This document shows, piece by piece, positions 1-7,729 of a DNA stretch of 64,000 nucleotides; within the stretch, counting starts at the first letter, position 1; each line of letters begins with the position of its first letter. The DNA lies in assembly GCF_000799465.1 (NCBI RefSeq), contig NZ_JUGU01000001.1, forward strand, positions 2,748,501-2,812,500. The letters are read 5' to 3'. Below the pieces are notes generated by a model. The model ran no database searches. It saw nothing but the letters and a program-made list of their open reading frames with translations, and was not told the origin of the DNA. Source of the DNA: Psychroserpens sp. Hel_I_66 (GTDB taxonomy: Bacteria; Bacteroidota; Bacteroidia; Flavobacteriales; Flavobacteriaceae). A program made the translations under genes and the position numbers.

Positions 1-486
1 ATACAAAACCTTCCTTTTTTATTGACAGATACCGTTGGATTTATTAGAAAATTGCCGACTCAATTGGTAGAATCCTTTAAAAGTACTTTGGACGAAGTTA
101 GGGAAGCCGATTTATTACTGCACGTCGTAGATATCTCACATCCTAATTTTGAGGAGCATATAGAATCTGTAAACAAAATTCTTGGTGAGATCGATAGCTC
201 AGATAAGCCAACAATAATGGTATTTAATAAAATTGATGCTTATGAGGCTGAGCCCCTTGATGATGATGATTTGATCACAGAACGAACCTCGCAACATTAT
301 ACTTTAGAAGAATGGAGAAAAACTTGGATGAATCGGGTTGGAAAAAATGCACTGTTCATCTCAGCATTGAACAAAAAGAATATCGATACATTTAAAAAAC
401 GTGTTTATGACGAAGTGAGAGAGATCCATGTCACTCGTTTCCCATATAATCACTTTTTGTACCCAGATTACAATGAAGAGGAGTAA
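1..486 (+). CDS. hflX: GTPase HflX, C-terminal part (truncated by window edge)
   Basis: The reading frame is open from base 1, so only the last 161 residues are present. What is seen is the second half of a TRAFAC GTPase: a G3 switch II motif (DTVGFIRKLP), the G4 motif NKID near residue 75 and a G5-like SAL motif near residue 118, followed by a short C-terminal tail. The sequence around switch II, with LVESFKSTLDEVREADLLLHVVD just after it, is characteristic of HflX. HflX is a ribosome-binding GTPase that splits stalled or heat-inactivated 70S ribosomes in the cytoplasm; that role is family knowledge. The gene converges on the DUF3078 gene, with a shared hairpin terminator between them. The TTG at base 22 is an internal codon, not a start. 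Confidence 0.92.
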   Translation: MQNLPFLLTDTVGFIRKLPTQLVESFKSTLDEVREADLLLHVVDISHPNFEEHIESVNKILGEIDSSDKPTIMVFNKIDAYEAEPLDDDDLITERTSQHYTLEEWRKTWMNRVGKNALFISALNKKNIDTFKKRVYDEVREIHVTRFPYNHFLYPDYNEEE

Positions 487-510
487 TTTCCGAAGAAAAA
501 TAAAAAATAA

Positions 511-547
511 AAAAAGCATCTTGAAATCATCAAGATGCTTTTCTTTT
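511..547. terminator. Bidirectional intrinsic terminator between hflX and DUF3078 gene
   Basis: A 13-bp perfect stem (512-524 with 530-542) and a 5-nt loop, with a T-rich run on the plus side and A-rich on the other, lies between two convergent genes. It can stop transcription from both sides. Confidence 0.85.
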
Positions 548-564
548 TAAAGTCATAAATAGGT

Positions 565-1506
565 TTAGAACTTATAAGTCAAACCTAAAGTGTAATATGT
601 TTGTAATTCATTATCAACAGTATCAAATGTTGGCGTTTCTCCCATAAAATCTGCTGGCAATTGACCCAATGCATAACTTAAAGCTTCTTGTTTGTTACTT
701 CTTAATGCAAAATCGAAACCTACACCAATTCTTTTCCATAGCGTATAGCTGAAAGAGTTTGTCCAAGTTGCATTCGATAAATCACCACTCTTGTAACTTT
801 GAAACATAGATAGGTTGGATTTAAAACCAATCTTACCAATTTGGCGTGTATAATCGGCAACGATTTTAGCACCTAAAGAAGATTCAAAAATATTGTCATT
901 ATCTGCAAATACAAAGTTGTAGTTTAACGGGTGAACTACTACTATTAAGTTGTCGATAGGCGTCCAAGTCCCACCAATACCAACATCTAAATATCCAGGA
1001 TCGTTAAAGTTATCTAAGAGTGTTGTTCTGTATTCCACTAAACCAGAAGCTGCTAGTTTTTCGCTTAATTTTCTTCCGTATAAAGAAGAAATGTTAAAAA
1101 CGTCTGTAGTTGGTTCAAAACCATCTGAATCTAAATCTGTATCCTTATTATCTAATTTTACCCAACTTAAATTTGTATTTAATGAGTTTCTCCAAAAGAA
1201 TTTATCTTCAATTAAGTTTGCGTAACCATTTATAGTTAAACCAATATTTCCAGATGAGTTATTAGGCACACCTTGAGAATACCAGTTGTTAAAGTTTGAC
1301 AAACTACCTCCAATAACTCCAAAAGCGCCTACTCTCCATCCTGGAAGCGCGTCAATTTGAGCTTGCAATTCGTTAGCCTCAGCTTGCGCTGCATCTGCAA
1401 TTGCTTGTTTTTCCTTTTTCTGGGCCTGCAATTCTTCCTTTGTTTGGGAAAAACCGAATGCTATTGATAAAAGCAAAAATGCAGTTAAACATATGTTCTT
1501 ATTCAT
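565..1506 (-). CDS. DUF3078 domain-containing outer-membrane-type protein
   Basis: 313 residues. An N-terminal signal peptide (about 1-20, ending ...GFSQ) is followed by a short Ala/Glu/Gln/Lys-rich coiled coil (about 22-55) and then a domain rich in alternating beta strands ending in YTLGLTYKF. The terminal aromatic residue is typical of outer-membrane beta barrels. The GWRVGAFGVIGGSLSNFNNW stretch is the DUF3078 signature seen across Bacteroidota. The molecular function is unknown; location in the outer membrane is inferred. It starts with ATG, with a TATATTTG -7 box at 1542-1549 about 36 nt upstream. It is a plausible cell-envelope gene sitting next to the DUF2480 and suf genes, a neighbourhood I believe is common in flavobacteria. 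Confidence 0.85.
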   Translation of the reverse strand: MNKNICLTAFLLLSIAFGFSQTKEELQAQKKEKQAIADAAQAEANELQAQIDALPGWRVGAFGVIGGSLSNFNNWYSQGVPNNSSGNIGLTINGYANLIEDKFFWRNSLNTNLSWVKLDNKDTDLDSDGFEPTTDVFNISSLYGRKLSEKLAASGLVEYRTTLLDNFNDPGYLDVGIGGTWTPIDNLIVVVHPLNYNFVFADNDNIFESSLGAKIVADYTRQIGKIGFKSNLSMFQSYKSGDLSNATWTNSFSYTLWKRIGVGFDFALRSNKQEALSYALGQLPADFMGETPTFDTVDNELQTYYTLGLTYKF

Positions 1507-1541
1507 AATTTTAATTATTTCGGGTTTATTAATTAATCGTG

Positions 1542-1549
1542 CAAATATA
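1542..1549 (-). promoter_or_regulatory. -7 promoter element for the DUF3078 gene
   Basis: TATATTTG read on the minus strand matches the Bacteroidota -7 consensus TAnnTTTG. A TTG lies only 15 nt further upstream, shorter than the usual 17-23, so the -33 element is uncertain. Confidence 0.5.
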
Positions 1550-1656
1550 ATTCATTCATTTTTTCAAGACTAAAAATTTAAAATAAAATGTATGCTTTAT
1601 AGAGCCTCACAAAAAAGTAAGACACACATTCTCTAAAAAGTCACACGTAAAATTTT

Positions 1657-2163
1657 TTATTTTCTTTTGAATAACGGAACCGAAGAACAGGCCTCACCAT
1701 ACATTATTGATTTGGCAACAGGCTTTAACTTGCTTGATAACATAATATAAGCATTTGAAGGCACTGGTTTGTGCGCGCAGCCTTTGATGATTAACGGTTT
1801 ATCTTGATAAGGCTCAACATCTAGATTATTTATAATATCTTGATAAATTGAAGCTTCTAGAGCTTCTAAGTCTCCAATATTAACTTTTTTAGCAAATGGC
1901 TGTAGTTCTATAGTCAACAACATATAAGCCCAAGCAGGAATTATGGCATCTGAAGAGCACGTTAAGGCTACGAATTGATTATTATGTTGAGACCAATCAT
2001 AATCACTAACCAATTGTCTAAACTCTTTTTCTCTTAAAACAAAACCCTCGTATAACCAATCTTTTATATCAAAGCTCACACGTTCTCCATCTGGGTAGTA
2101 GTCTTCCAAATCAACTACCATAAGCTTACTTAATGCGACTCTATTTATTATCTCTTCTTGCAT
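1657..2163 (-). CDS. DUF2480 family protein
   Basis: 168 residues, ATG start, no signal peptide or membrane segment, so probably cytoplasmic. The N-terminus (EIINRVALSKLMVVDLEDYYP) and the central CSSDAIIPAWAYMLL segment match the DUF2480 family of Bacteroidota. A KGCAHKPVPSNAYIML segment contains a Cys-x-His pair near residues 128-130, and CSS near residue 69 adds another Cys; metal or cluster binding is conceivable but not shown. It lies 21 nt downstream of the ABC transporter gene and closes the minus-strand suf-associated gene run, suggesting a role linked to Fe-S assembly. That link is from gene order only. Confidence 0.8.
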   Translation of the reverse strand: MQEEIINRVALSKLMVVDLEDYYPDGERVSFDIKDWLYEGFVLREKEFRQLVSDYDWSQHNNQFVALTCSSDAIIPAWAYMLLTIELQPFAKKVNIGDLEALEASIYQDIINNLDVEPYQDKPLIIKGCAHKPVPSNAYIMLSSKLKPVAKSIMYGEACSSVPLFKRK

Positions 2164-2184
2164 AATACAAAATTAACTTATTTT

Positions 2185-4020
2185 TTATTGATAACCTTCT
2201 GCCTGCAAAGCAAATAACTCAGCATATAAAGAATCATTTACCATTAATTCTTCGTGTGTTCCTATTTCTAAAACTTTACCTTCTTCCAATACAAGAATTC
2301 TATCTGCTTGTCTAACGGTAGAAAATCTATGAGAAATGATGATACTCGTTTTGTTTTTGGTCAATGCAATAAATCGCTGAAAAACCTCACTTTCTGCTTT
2401 TGCATCCAACGCAGATGTTGGCTCGTCTAGTATCATTACTTCGGCATCTTTCATGTAAGCTCTTGCCAACGCTACTTTTTGCCATTGACCTCCCGACAGA
2501 TCTTGACCTTTGGCAAATCGTTTACCCAACTGTTGGTTATAGCCTTTTTTTAATTCTGAAATGACTTCACTTGCCAAGCTCAATTCCGCAGCATTTTTAA
2601 TTTTTTCAAGATTATCTATTTCATCTATTTTGCCAATGGCGATATTTTCTTTGGCAGTAAATTCATATTTGAAGAAATCCTGAAAAATCACTCCGAAAAA
2701 TTCTTGATATTCTGCTTTATTGAACCTGTTAATATTAACGCCATCCAATAGGATTTCTCCAGATGTTGGCTCGTAAAACCGAAGTAGAAGTTTGGTTAAG
2801 GTTGTTTTTCCTGCACCGTTTTGACCAACAAAAGCTAGTTTTTCTCCTGCACTTAAATTAAATGATGCTCCCTTTAAAATGTTTACATCAGATCCTGGGT
2901 AAGAAAAAAAGACGTCTTTAAATACAAAGCCCGTTTTTATCTTCGTTGGTATTGGCTGGTCTTCAATATGCTTTGGTTGTATTGAAAGATCTATAAATTC
3001 AAAATAGTCTTTTAAGTATAATGCGCTTTCTGTAATTCTGGTAAATTTAGAAAAGAAGTCTTGTAAATTTCTGGTTAACCTATTAAAAGAGCCCGATAAA
3101 AACGTAAGTTCCCCTAATGTGATCATGCCAGTTACAACTCTATAGATTATAAAAACATAAGCTCCATAATAGCTCAAAGTTCCCAATACATTAAACAAAA
3201 ATCCTAAAGCAGAACGCTTTATTGCTAGATTTTTATTGAGGTCATAATATTCTTGAGAGAGATTTTTGAAACGGTCCACAATAAAATCTGTGAGACCAAA
3301 GAGTTTAATCTCCTTTGCGGTTTCATTATTGGCTCCAATGTATCTTAGATAATCGAGTTCGCGACGTTCTGTTGTCCAACCTCTAGCAAGTGAGTATTGT
3401 CTTTGGCTAAACCAAATTTCATTTATAAATGATGGAATAATACTAATGACGAGAAGTATAATTAAATAAGGCTCAAAATAAATAAGACCAGCAACCAAGG
3501 TCGCAATAGAAATAAGACTTTGGATTTCACCAAGTGCATTAGACATTAAACCTACTCGTCCTGTGGTTTGTGTTCTTGCTCGTTCTAATTTATCGTAAAA
3601 TTCGGAATCCTCTAAAAGACTAATATCAATCTTATTGGTCTTTTTTATAATATTTACTGAAGAATTTATAGAATAGGCATCTCCCAAAAGCCCGTCTGTT
3701 AATGAGATTGCACGACTTATTAAATCTGAAAGAATAATGAGACCAAACTCTATACCTACATAAAGCCAAAGTTTAGATAGGTCTGATATATCTGCCTTTG
3801 CCTGTAATACAATCTCATCTATGATAATTTTACCAACCCATAAGATCATTACGGGTAAAACTGCAGCTATTAAACGACAAAAAGCAGATCCAAGAAAAAG
3901 CTTTTTGTTGGTGTTCCAGATTTCCTTAAAAAACCTCGGAATATAAACTAGTGCTTTAAAGGAACCTTTGAGGTTTACTTTATTGCCCTCTGTTATAGAT
4001 TTAGGTTTTTGTCTAGGCAT
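2185..4020 (-). CDS. ABC exporter, fused permease and ATPase subunits
   Basis: 611 residues, inner-membrane protein. The N-terminal half (about 20-320) holds roughly six hydrophobic helices of a type IV (ABCB-like) transmembrane domain. The C-terminal half is a complete nucleotide-binding domain: Walker A GQNGAGKTTLTK near 396, Q-loop in IFQDFFKYEFTA, signature DLSGGQWQKVALARA, Walker B VMILDEPTSALD and H-loop SHRFSTVRQ. It would work as a homodimer or with a half-transporter partner; substrate is unknown. It sits 24 nt downstream of the DUF59 gene in the same strand run, so it may be co-transcribed with the suf genes. Resemblance to Fe-S-precursor exporters cannot be judged from this sequence alone. 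Confidence 0.9.
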   Translation of the reverse strand: MPRQKPKSITEGNKVNLKGSFKALVYIPRFFKEIWNTNKKLFLGSAFCRLIAAVLPVMILWVGKIIIDEIVLQAKADISDLSKLWLYVGIEFGLIILSDLISRAISLTDGLLGDAYSINSSVNIIKKTNKIDISLLEDSEFYDKLERARTQTTGRVGLMSNALGEIQSLISIATLVAGLIYFEPYLIILLVISIIPSFINEIWFSQRQYSLARGWTTERRELDYLRYIGANNETAKEIKLFGLTDFIVDRFKNLSQEYYDLNKNLAIKRSALGFLFNVLGTLSYYGAYVFIIYRVVTGMITLGELTFLSGSFNRLTRNLQDFFSKFTRITESALYLKDYFEFIDLSIQPKHIEDQPIPTKIKTGFVFKDVFFSYPGSDVNILKGASFNLSAGEKLAFVGQNGAGKTTLTKLLLRFYEPTSGEILLDGVNINRFNKAEYQEFFGVIFQDFFKYEFTAKENIAIGKIDEIDNLEKIKNAAELSLASEVISELKKGYNQQLGKRFAKGQDLSGGQWQKVALARAYMKDAEVMILDEPTSALDAKAESEVFQRFIALTKNKTSIIISHRFSTVRQADRILVLEEGKVLEIGTHEELMVNDSLYAELFALQAEGYQ

Positions 4021-4044
4021 TAAAAATTATAATCTGAAAAATCA

Positions 4045-4371
4045 TTAAAGCATTCCCAGTTCTAATTTAGCTTCTTCACTCATTAGATCTTGCGTCCATG
4101 GTGGATCAAATGTAATCTCTACCTCAGCGTTTTTTACGTCATTAAGGGATTTTACTTTCTCTTCCACTTCTAAAGGTAAAGTTTCTGCTACTGGACAGTT
4201 TGGGGTTGTTAAGGTCATTAATATTTTTACTTCGTAATCTTCATTTACAAAGACATCGTAAATAAGACCAAGTTCGTAAATATCTACTGGGATTTCGGGA
4301 TCGTAAATAGTTTTTAAGACTCTCACTATTTTTTCACCTAAAAGGTTTGTATCTATTGCTGTATCGCTCAT
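4045..4371 (-). CDS. DUF59/MIP18 family Fe-S assembly factor (SufT-like)
   Basis: 108 residues, cytoplasmic. It has the family hallmarks DPEIPVDIYELGLIYDV (about residues 23-39), LMTLTTPNCPVAETLP with the conserved Cys near residue 60, and the C-terminal ITFDPPWTQDLMSE. MIP18/DUF59 proteins help mature Fe-S proteins; in bacteria they often sit beside suf genes. Here it lies between sufE and the ABC exporter on the same strand, which supports that role. Full length for the family. Start is ATG. The intergenic space upstream carries one copy of the TTCCGAAG word (4388-4395). Confidence 0.9.
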   Translation of the reverse strand: MSDTAIDTNLLGEKIVRVLKTIYDPEIPVDIYELGLIYDVFVNEDYEVKILMTLTTPNCPVAETLPLEVEEKVKSLNDVKNAEVEITFDPPWTQDLMSEEAKLELGML

Positions 4372-4415
4372 TGTTGTGTTTTTTATTTTCCGAAGAAAAA
4401 CTTTTGAATAGTATT

Positions 4416-4838
4416 TTAATTCAGTTGTGCTTGGTATGCGATGGCATACATTTTTATTTTTTTTATCATGCTCACCAGACCGTTAGCTCGTGTAGGTGAT
4501 AAATGTTCTTTCAAACCGATTTTATCAATAAAATCTGTATCGCTCTCAATTATTGCTTTGGGTTGTTGATTGGAAAATGCCCTGATTAAAATGGCGATAA
4601 TTCCTTTTGTGATAATCGCATCACTATCTGCTGTGAATATGACTTTATTATCATTCATCTCTGCATGCACCCAAACTTTACTTTGGCATCCTTTGATGAT
4701 ATTATCTTCGGTTTTATATTCTGGATCAATTAGAGGCAATGTCTTGCCAAGGTCAATCATATATTGATAGCGTTCTTCCCAATCTTCAAAAAATGAGAAT
4801 TCGTCTATTATTTCGTCCTGTATTTCTGTAATTGTCAT
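4416..4838 (-). CDS. sufE: SufE family cysteine desulfuration protein
   Basis: 140 residues with the ATG at 4838 (MTITEIQDEII). The active-site Cys is C51 in IIKGCQSKVWVH; SufE takes persulfide sulfur from SufS and passes it to the SufBCD scaffold in the cytoplasm. An in-frame extension to a TTG at 4910 is possible on paper, but a good promoter (TTG-N19-TATCTTTG, 4881-4910) lies inside it and would start transcription downstream of that TTG, so the ATG is preferred. Located between an unknown lipoprotein-like gene and the DUF59 gene, three genes from sufS. Length is normal for the family. Confidence 0.93.
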   Translation of the reverse strand: MTITEIQDEIIDEFSFFEDWEERYQYMIDLGKTLPLIDPEYKTEDNIIKGCQSKVWVHAEMNDNKVIFTADSDAIITKGIIAILIRAFSNQQPKAIIESDTDFIDKIGLKEHLSPTRANGLVSMIKKIKMYAIAYQAQLN

Positions 4839-4880
4839 TATCGTTCTAAACTTTTTAAACGGTTCGTTTTTCAGAAAAAA

Positions 4881-4910
4881 CAAAGATACGATATCTCTAC
4901 TGCTTCTCAA
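4881..4910 (-). promoter_or_regulatory. Promoter for sufE (internal to the suf run)
   Basis: Minus strand: -33 TTG at 4910-4908, 19-nt spacer, -7 TATCTTTG at 4888-4881. Both elements and the spacing fit the Bacteroidota consensus. It overlaps the 3' end of the upstream gene (4897-5397), giving sufE and downstream genes their own transcription start, with a leader of about 38 nt. Confidence 0.65.
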
Positions 4911-5397
4911 TCATTGTTTTAATTGATAACATCTTTTCAACTATTGGTTTAATTGATTCTGGAGGTGTACCATGATCAAAAGCAACGGTCTTATAACTAT
5001 TTTCACCATTTTCTACTTCTACAGTTGCGATTGCTGCGCCATCAAATTGGTGTTTTTTAGAAGGTGCCTTTAAGTCTGGTAATGTAGTTTCTTCCATACT
5101 CGAAATTAAACTTACTAGTTCTTCTTTTTCTTCCTTCGGAATTTTATAAGTAGTTACCGATTTCATATCTCTTTCATTTGAAAATGAGATAGAATCTCCC
5201 TGCACAGTAACGTTTAAAAAGAAACCTCTTGAAACAGCTTGATACGTAATTTTCCTATCGATTTGCATGCTTTTTTGAGACATAACTGTTGTATTGTTCC
5301 CTTCTGTTGTAGTATCTTGAGTGGCTAATTGAGCATTTTCTTTATCACATTCTTTTGCCGAAATGAGCATAATGAGTACACATATCATAAGTTTCAT
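4897..5397 (-). CDS. Unknown secreted or lipoprotein-like protein in suf region
   Basis: 166 residues, ATG start. The N-terminus (MKLMICVLIMLISAKEC) is a short hydrophobic export signal; a Cys at 17 follows it, but the -1 to -3 residues (AKE) are a poor lipobox, so lipidation is doubtful. After a Thr/Asn-rich low-complexity linker (about 25-40) comes a compact 110-residue domain with mixed beta strands, including ITYQAVSRGFFLNVTVQGDSISF and IATVEVENGENSYKTVAFDHG. I do not recognise a family. It lies between sufS and sufE on the same strand, so it may be transcribed with them; a role in Fe-S assembly would be surprising for an exported protein and is not claimed. Confidence 0.7.
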   Translation of the reverse strand: MKLMICVLIMLISAKECDKENAQLATQDTTTEGNNTTVMSQKSMQIDRKITYQAVSRGFFLNVTVQGDSISFSNERDMKSVTTYKIPKEEKEELVSLISSMEETTLPDLKAPSKKHQFDGAAIATVEVENGENSYKTVAFDHGTPPESIKPIVEKMLSIKTMIEKQ

Positions 5398-5450
5398 AAT
5401 ATTAGGTTTTAATAATTACTGTAGTAATATTACAAAAAAGAAGCCAAAGT

Positions 5451-6665
5451 TTAAGACAACATCATTTTAGCTTTCTTGACACCTTCAACCAAAGCATCAA
5501 TTTCTTCCTTTGTATTGTAAAATGCAAATGACGCTCTAACGGTTCCTGGAATTTTATAAAAATCCATAACAGGTTGTGCACAGTGGTGACCGGTTCTAAC
5601 AGCAATTCCCATTTTATCTAATATGGTGCCTATATCATAAGGATGAATACCTTTTAAATTAAAAGAAATGACCGATGTTTTTTCTTTTGCTGTTCCGTAG
5701 ATTTTTAGTCCTTCTATAGTTAATAATGCTTCTGTAGCGTACTCCAACAACTCATGCTCATATTTTGCAATGTTCTCAAAACCAATACCATTCATATAAT
5801 CTACAGCAGCGCCAAAAGCGATACCTCCACAAATATTTGGCGTACCAGCTTCAAATTTGTGTGGCAAACCAGCATAAGTTGTTTTCTCAAAACTTACTTG
5901 ATCTATCATTTCGCCACCGCCTTGGTAAGGAGGAAGTTTGTTGAGCCATTCTTCTTTTCCGTAAAGCATACCAATACCTGTTGGTCCACACATTTTGTGG
6001 GCAGAAGTGACATAAAAATCGACATCTAAATCCTGGACGTCTGTTTTTAAATGCGGACAAGATTGTGCTCCATCAACCAAAACTGCTGCACCAACTTGAT
6101 GTGCCAATGCTATCATTTTCTTGATAGGATTAATCGTTCCTAAAGCATTTGAAATATGATTGACAAACACCAATTTTGTTTTTTCTGAAAGCAATGCTTC
6201 GTAATCACTCATAATCAGTTCCCCATTTTGATTCATGGGAATGACTTTTAAAATGGCTCCTGTGCGCTCACACAACATTTGCCATGGCACAATATTGCTA
6301 TGATGTTCTAATGCAGAAACCAAGACTTCATCGCCTTTTTTTAATTCCGAAGAAAAACTACTTGCAATTAAATTGATACCGTGAGTAGTTCCCGAAGTTA
6401 ATATAATCTCATAGCTATGTTTTGCATTAAAATGCGCTTGTATTTTTAGTCTTGCAGCCTCGTATAAATCGGTAGCTTCTTGACTCAAAGTATGAACTCC
6501 TCTGTGAATATTGGCATTGTAATTTGAATAGTAATCTACAATAACATCAATCACCTGTTTTGGCGTTTGCGAGGTTGCAGCATTATCGAAATAGATTAGG
6601 GGTTTCCCGTTAACCTTTCGGTTTAGGATTGGGAAGTCTTTTCTTATTTTTTTTACGTCTATCAT
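5451..6665 (-). CDS. sufS: Cysteine desulfurase SufS
   Basis: 404 residues, cytoplasmic PLP enzyme that removes sulfur from cysteine for Fe-S cluster assembly. Seen: FDNAATSQTPKQVID at the N-terminus, SGTTHGIN, EHHSNIVPW, the Schiff-base lysine in TSAHKMCGPTG (about K224), and the catalytic Cys in TGHHCAQP (C362). The HHCAQP loop is the group II (SufS) form, which needs SufE as acceptor; sufE lies two genes downstream. The gene is separated from sufABCD by the inserted plus-strand cassette. It has its own -7 box (TAACTTTG at 6671-6678) only 5 nt before the ATG, suggesting an almost leaderless mRNA. Carries a TTCCGAAG copy at 6345. Confidence 0.96.
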   Translation of the reverse strand: MIDVKKIRKDFPILNRKVNGKPLIYFDNAATSQTPKQVIDVIVDYYSNYNANIHRGVHTLSQEATDLYEAARLKIQAHFNAKHSYEIILTSGTTHGINLIASSFSSELKKGDEVLVSALEHHSNIVPWQMLCERTGAILKVIPMNQNGELIMSDYEALLSEKTKLVFVNHISNALGTINPIKKMIALAHQVGAAVLVDGAQSCPHLKTDVQDLDVDFYVTSAHKMCGPTGIGMLYGKEEWLNKLPPYQGGGEMIDQVSFEKTTYAGLPHKFEAGTPNICGGIAFGAAVDYMNGIGFENIAKYEHELLEYATEALLTIEGLKIYGTAKEKTSVISFNLKGIHPYDIGTILDKMGIAVRTGHHCAQPVMDFYKIPGTVRASFAFYNTKEEIDALVEGVKKAKMMLS

Positions 6666-6670
6666 GATTG

Positions 6671-6678
6671 CAAAGTTA
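6671..6678 (-). promoter_or_regulatory. -7 promoter element for sufS, abutting the start codon
   Basis: TAACTTTG on the minus strand fits TAnnTTTG and ends 5 nt before the sufS ATG (6665). No clear TTTG is seen 17-23 nt upstream. If used, the transcript would begin at or within a few nt of the start codon. Confidence 0.5.
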
Positions 6679-6761
6679 CGAGATGTTTAGCTAAAATGAC
6701 ATTTAGAAATCGAAACTTATAGATATTTTAATATTTTATTAAAATACATTTAAATAAAATG

Positions 6762-6769
6762 TATATTTG
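6762..6769 (+). promoter_or_regulatory. -7 promoter element for padR cassette
   Basis: TATATTTG fits TAnnTTTG and ends 4 nt before the ATG at 6774. It lies downstream of an in-frame ATG at 6759, which argues for the 6774 start. No convincing -33 element is visible in the very AT-rich upstream DNA. Confidence 0.5.
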
Positions 6770-6773
6770 TAAA

Positions 6774-7112
6774 ATGTATAGCAAAGAACTCACAAAAGGA
6801 ACATTACAACCTATCATTTTAAAATTGATAAGTAGCAGAGATAAAATGTACGGTTATGAGATTACCCAAGAGGTCAAAAAAATGACTTTTGGGAAAATTG
6901 ATATTTCTGAAGGTGCCTTATATCCCATTCTTCATAAGCTCGAAGCCAAAGGGATACTTGAAACAGAGAAAGTTTATATAGGAAAACGCGTTAGAAAATA
7001 TTACAAGGTTACAAAAGATGGCAAAGAAAAGGTAACAGAAGTCACTAAAGAAATCAATGATTTCATGGATACTTTACATCTTATTTTTAATTCTGAAATT
7101 TTAAAATCATGA
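6774..7112 (+). CDS. PadR family transcriptional regulator
   Basis: 112 residues from the ATG at 6774 (MYSKELTKGTLQPIILKLI), the usual PadR N-terminus. An alternative ATG at 6759 lies upstream of the -7 box and is unlikely. The protein is a winged-helix DNA-binding domain: KMYGYEITQEVKKMT (recognition region), SEGALYPILHKLEAKGILE and the wing GKRVRKYYKVTKDGKE. PadR proteins are usually ligand- or stress-responsive repressors of neighbouring genes. The stop codon overlaps the next start by 4 nt (ATGA), so the two are translationally coupled. It most likely controls this four-gene cassette, perhaps its own promoter in the short divergent interval shared with sufS. Confidence 0.93.
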   Translation: MYSKELTKGTLQPIILKLISSRDKMYGYEITQEVKKMTFGKIDISEGALYPILHKLEAKGILETEKVYIGKRVRKYYKVTKDGKEKVTEVTKEINDFMDTLHLIFNSEILKS

Positions 7113-7537
7113 TACTTACAGACCGACATATAGACTTTATAGAGAATAACTTAAAACTTTATGGCGTCAAATCTCAGGGTTTAAGAGAAGATCTTTTAGA
7201 TCATATTTGCACTTATATCGAAAACAATAACTCTGAAAACTTTGATACTATATACCAAGAAGCACTTCAGAAATTTGGTGGTTATAGTAGTTTTCAAAAT
7301 TTACAGTTGGAAACCAATTATCAAAAATTCGCTAAACAGATAATAAATATTAATAGACTAAAATTTTCCTTTGGCTTTTTGGTAATTCTACTTTTAGTAA
7401 TGAGTTTGGTGTTTCAAATGATGCAATGGCCTTATGCTAATGCTTGGTTACTTGGGGCAATATTAGTTTCGGTATTGGTCATACTTCCTATTCATTTTTA
7501 TGCGAAATACAAAAAATCTATTCTTAAATTTTCTTAA
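7109..7537 (+). CDS. Small membrane protein with HAAS-like N-terminal helical domain
   Basis: 142 residues. The N-terminal half is an amphipathic helical region (HIDFIENNLKLYGV, LREDLLDHICTYIE, FDTIYQEALQKFGGYSSFQNL), resembling the DUF1700/HAAS domains that are typically encoded with PadR regulators. The C-terminal half is a two-helix membrane hairpin (about 88-132) with QWPY between the helices and an FYAKYKKS end. Coupled to padR by a 4-nt overlap. By analogy with PadR-HAAS pairs it could be a membrane partner that senses or titrates the regulator; this is inference. The WPY hairpin is repeated in the next small gene. No signal peptide. Confidence 0.75.
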   Translation: MILTDRHIDFIENNLKLYGVKSQGLREDLLDHICTYIENNNSENFDTIYQEALQKFGGYSSFQNLQLETNYQKFAKQIININRLKFSFGFLVILLLVMSLVFQMMQWPYANAWLLGAILVSVLVILPIHFYAKYKKSILKFS

Positions 7538-7549
7538 ACTTAATTTCAA

Positions 7550-7729
7550 ATGAAAAAATCATTTTACATTCTAGGGTTTATAACCTTTTTTATACTTGGT
7601 ATAGGAGCTATGTTTGAATTTCTCACTTGGCCTTACAGAGGAATTATCGTATTTGTTGGTTTCTTGTTTTTAAATTTTGGACTAATACCAACCTATTTTT
7701 ATCAAAAATATAAGCAATGCAAGGTTTGA
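7550..7729 (+). CDS. 59-residue membrane protein with WPY hairpin
   Basis: ATG at 7550, stop at 7727-7729, 59 residues. Nearly the whole protein is two transmembrane helices, ILGFITFFILGIGAMFEF and IIVFVGFLFLNFGLIP, joined by LTWPYRG and ending in TYFYQKYKQCKV. This arrangement matches the C-terminal half of the upstream 142-residue protein (FQ-MMQWPYANAW ... LPIHFYAKYKKS), so the two are probably related by duplication. It starts 12 nt after the previous stop and overlaps the start of the hydrolase gene by 13 nt, which supports it as a real, co-translated gene. Function unknown. Confidence 0.72.
   Translation: MKKSFYILGFITFFILGIGAMFEFLTWPYRGIIVFVGFLFLNFGLIPTYFYQKYKQCKV

Noticed and set aside
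4839..4910. 24-residue N-terminal extension of SufE from a TTG at 4910
   Set aside because: The extension contains the sufE promoter and runs into the upstream gene; family alignment starts near the ATG at 4838.
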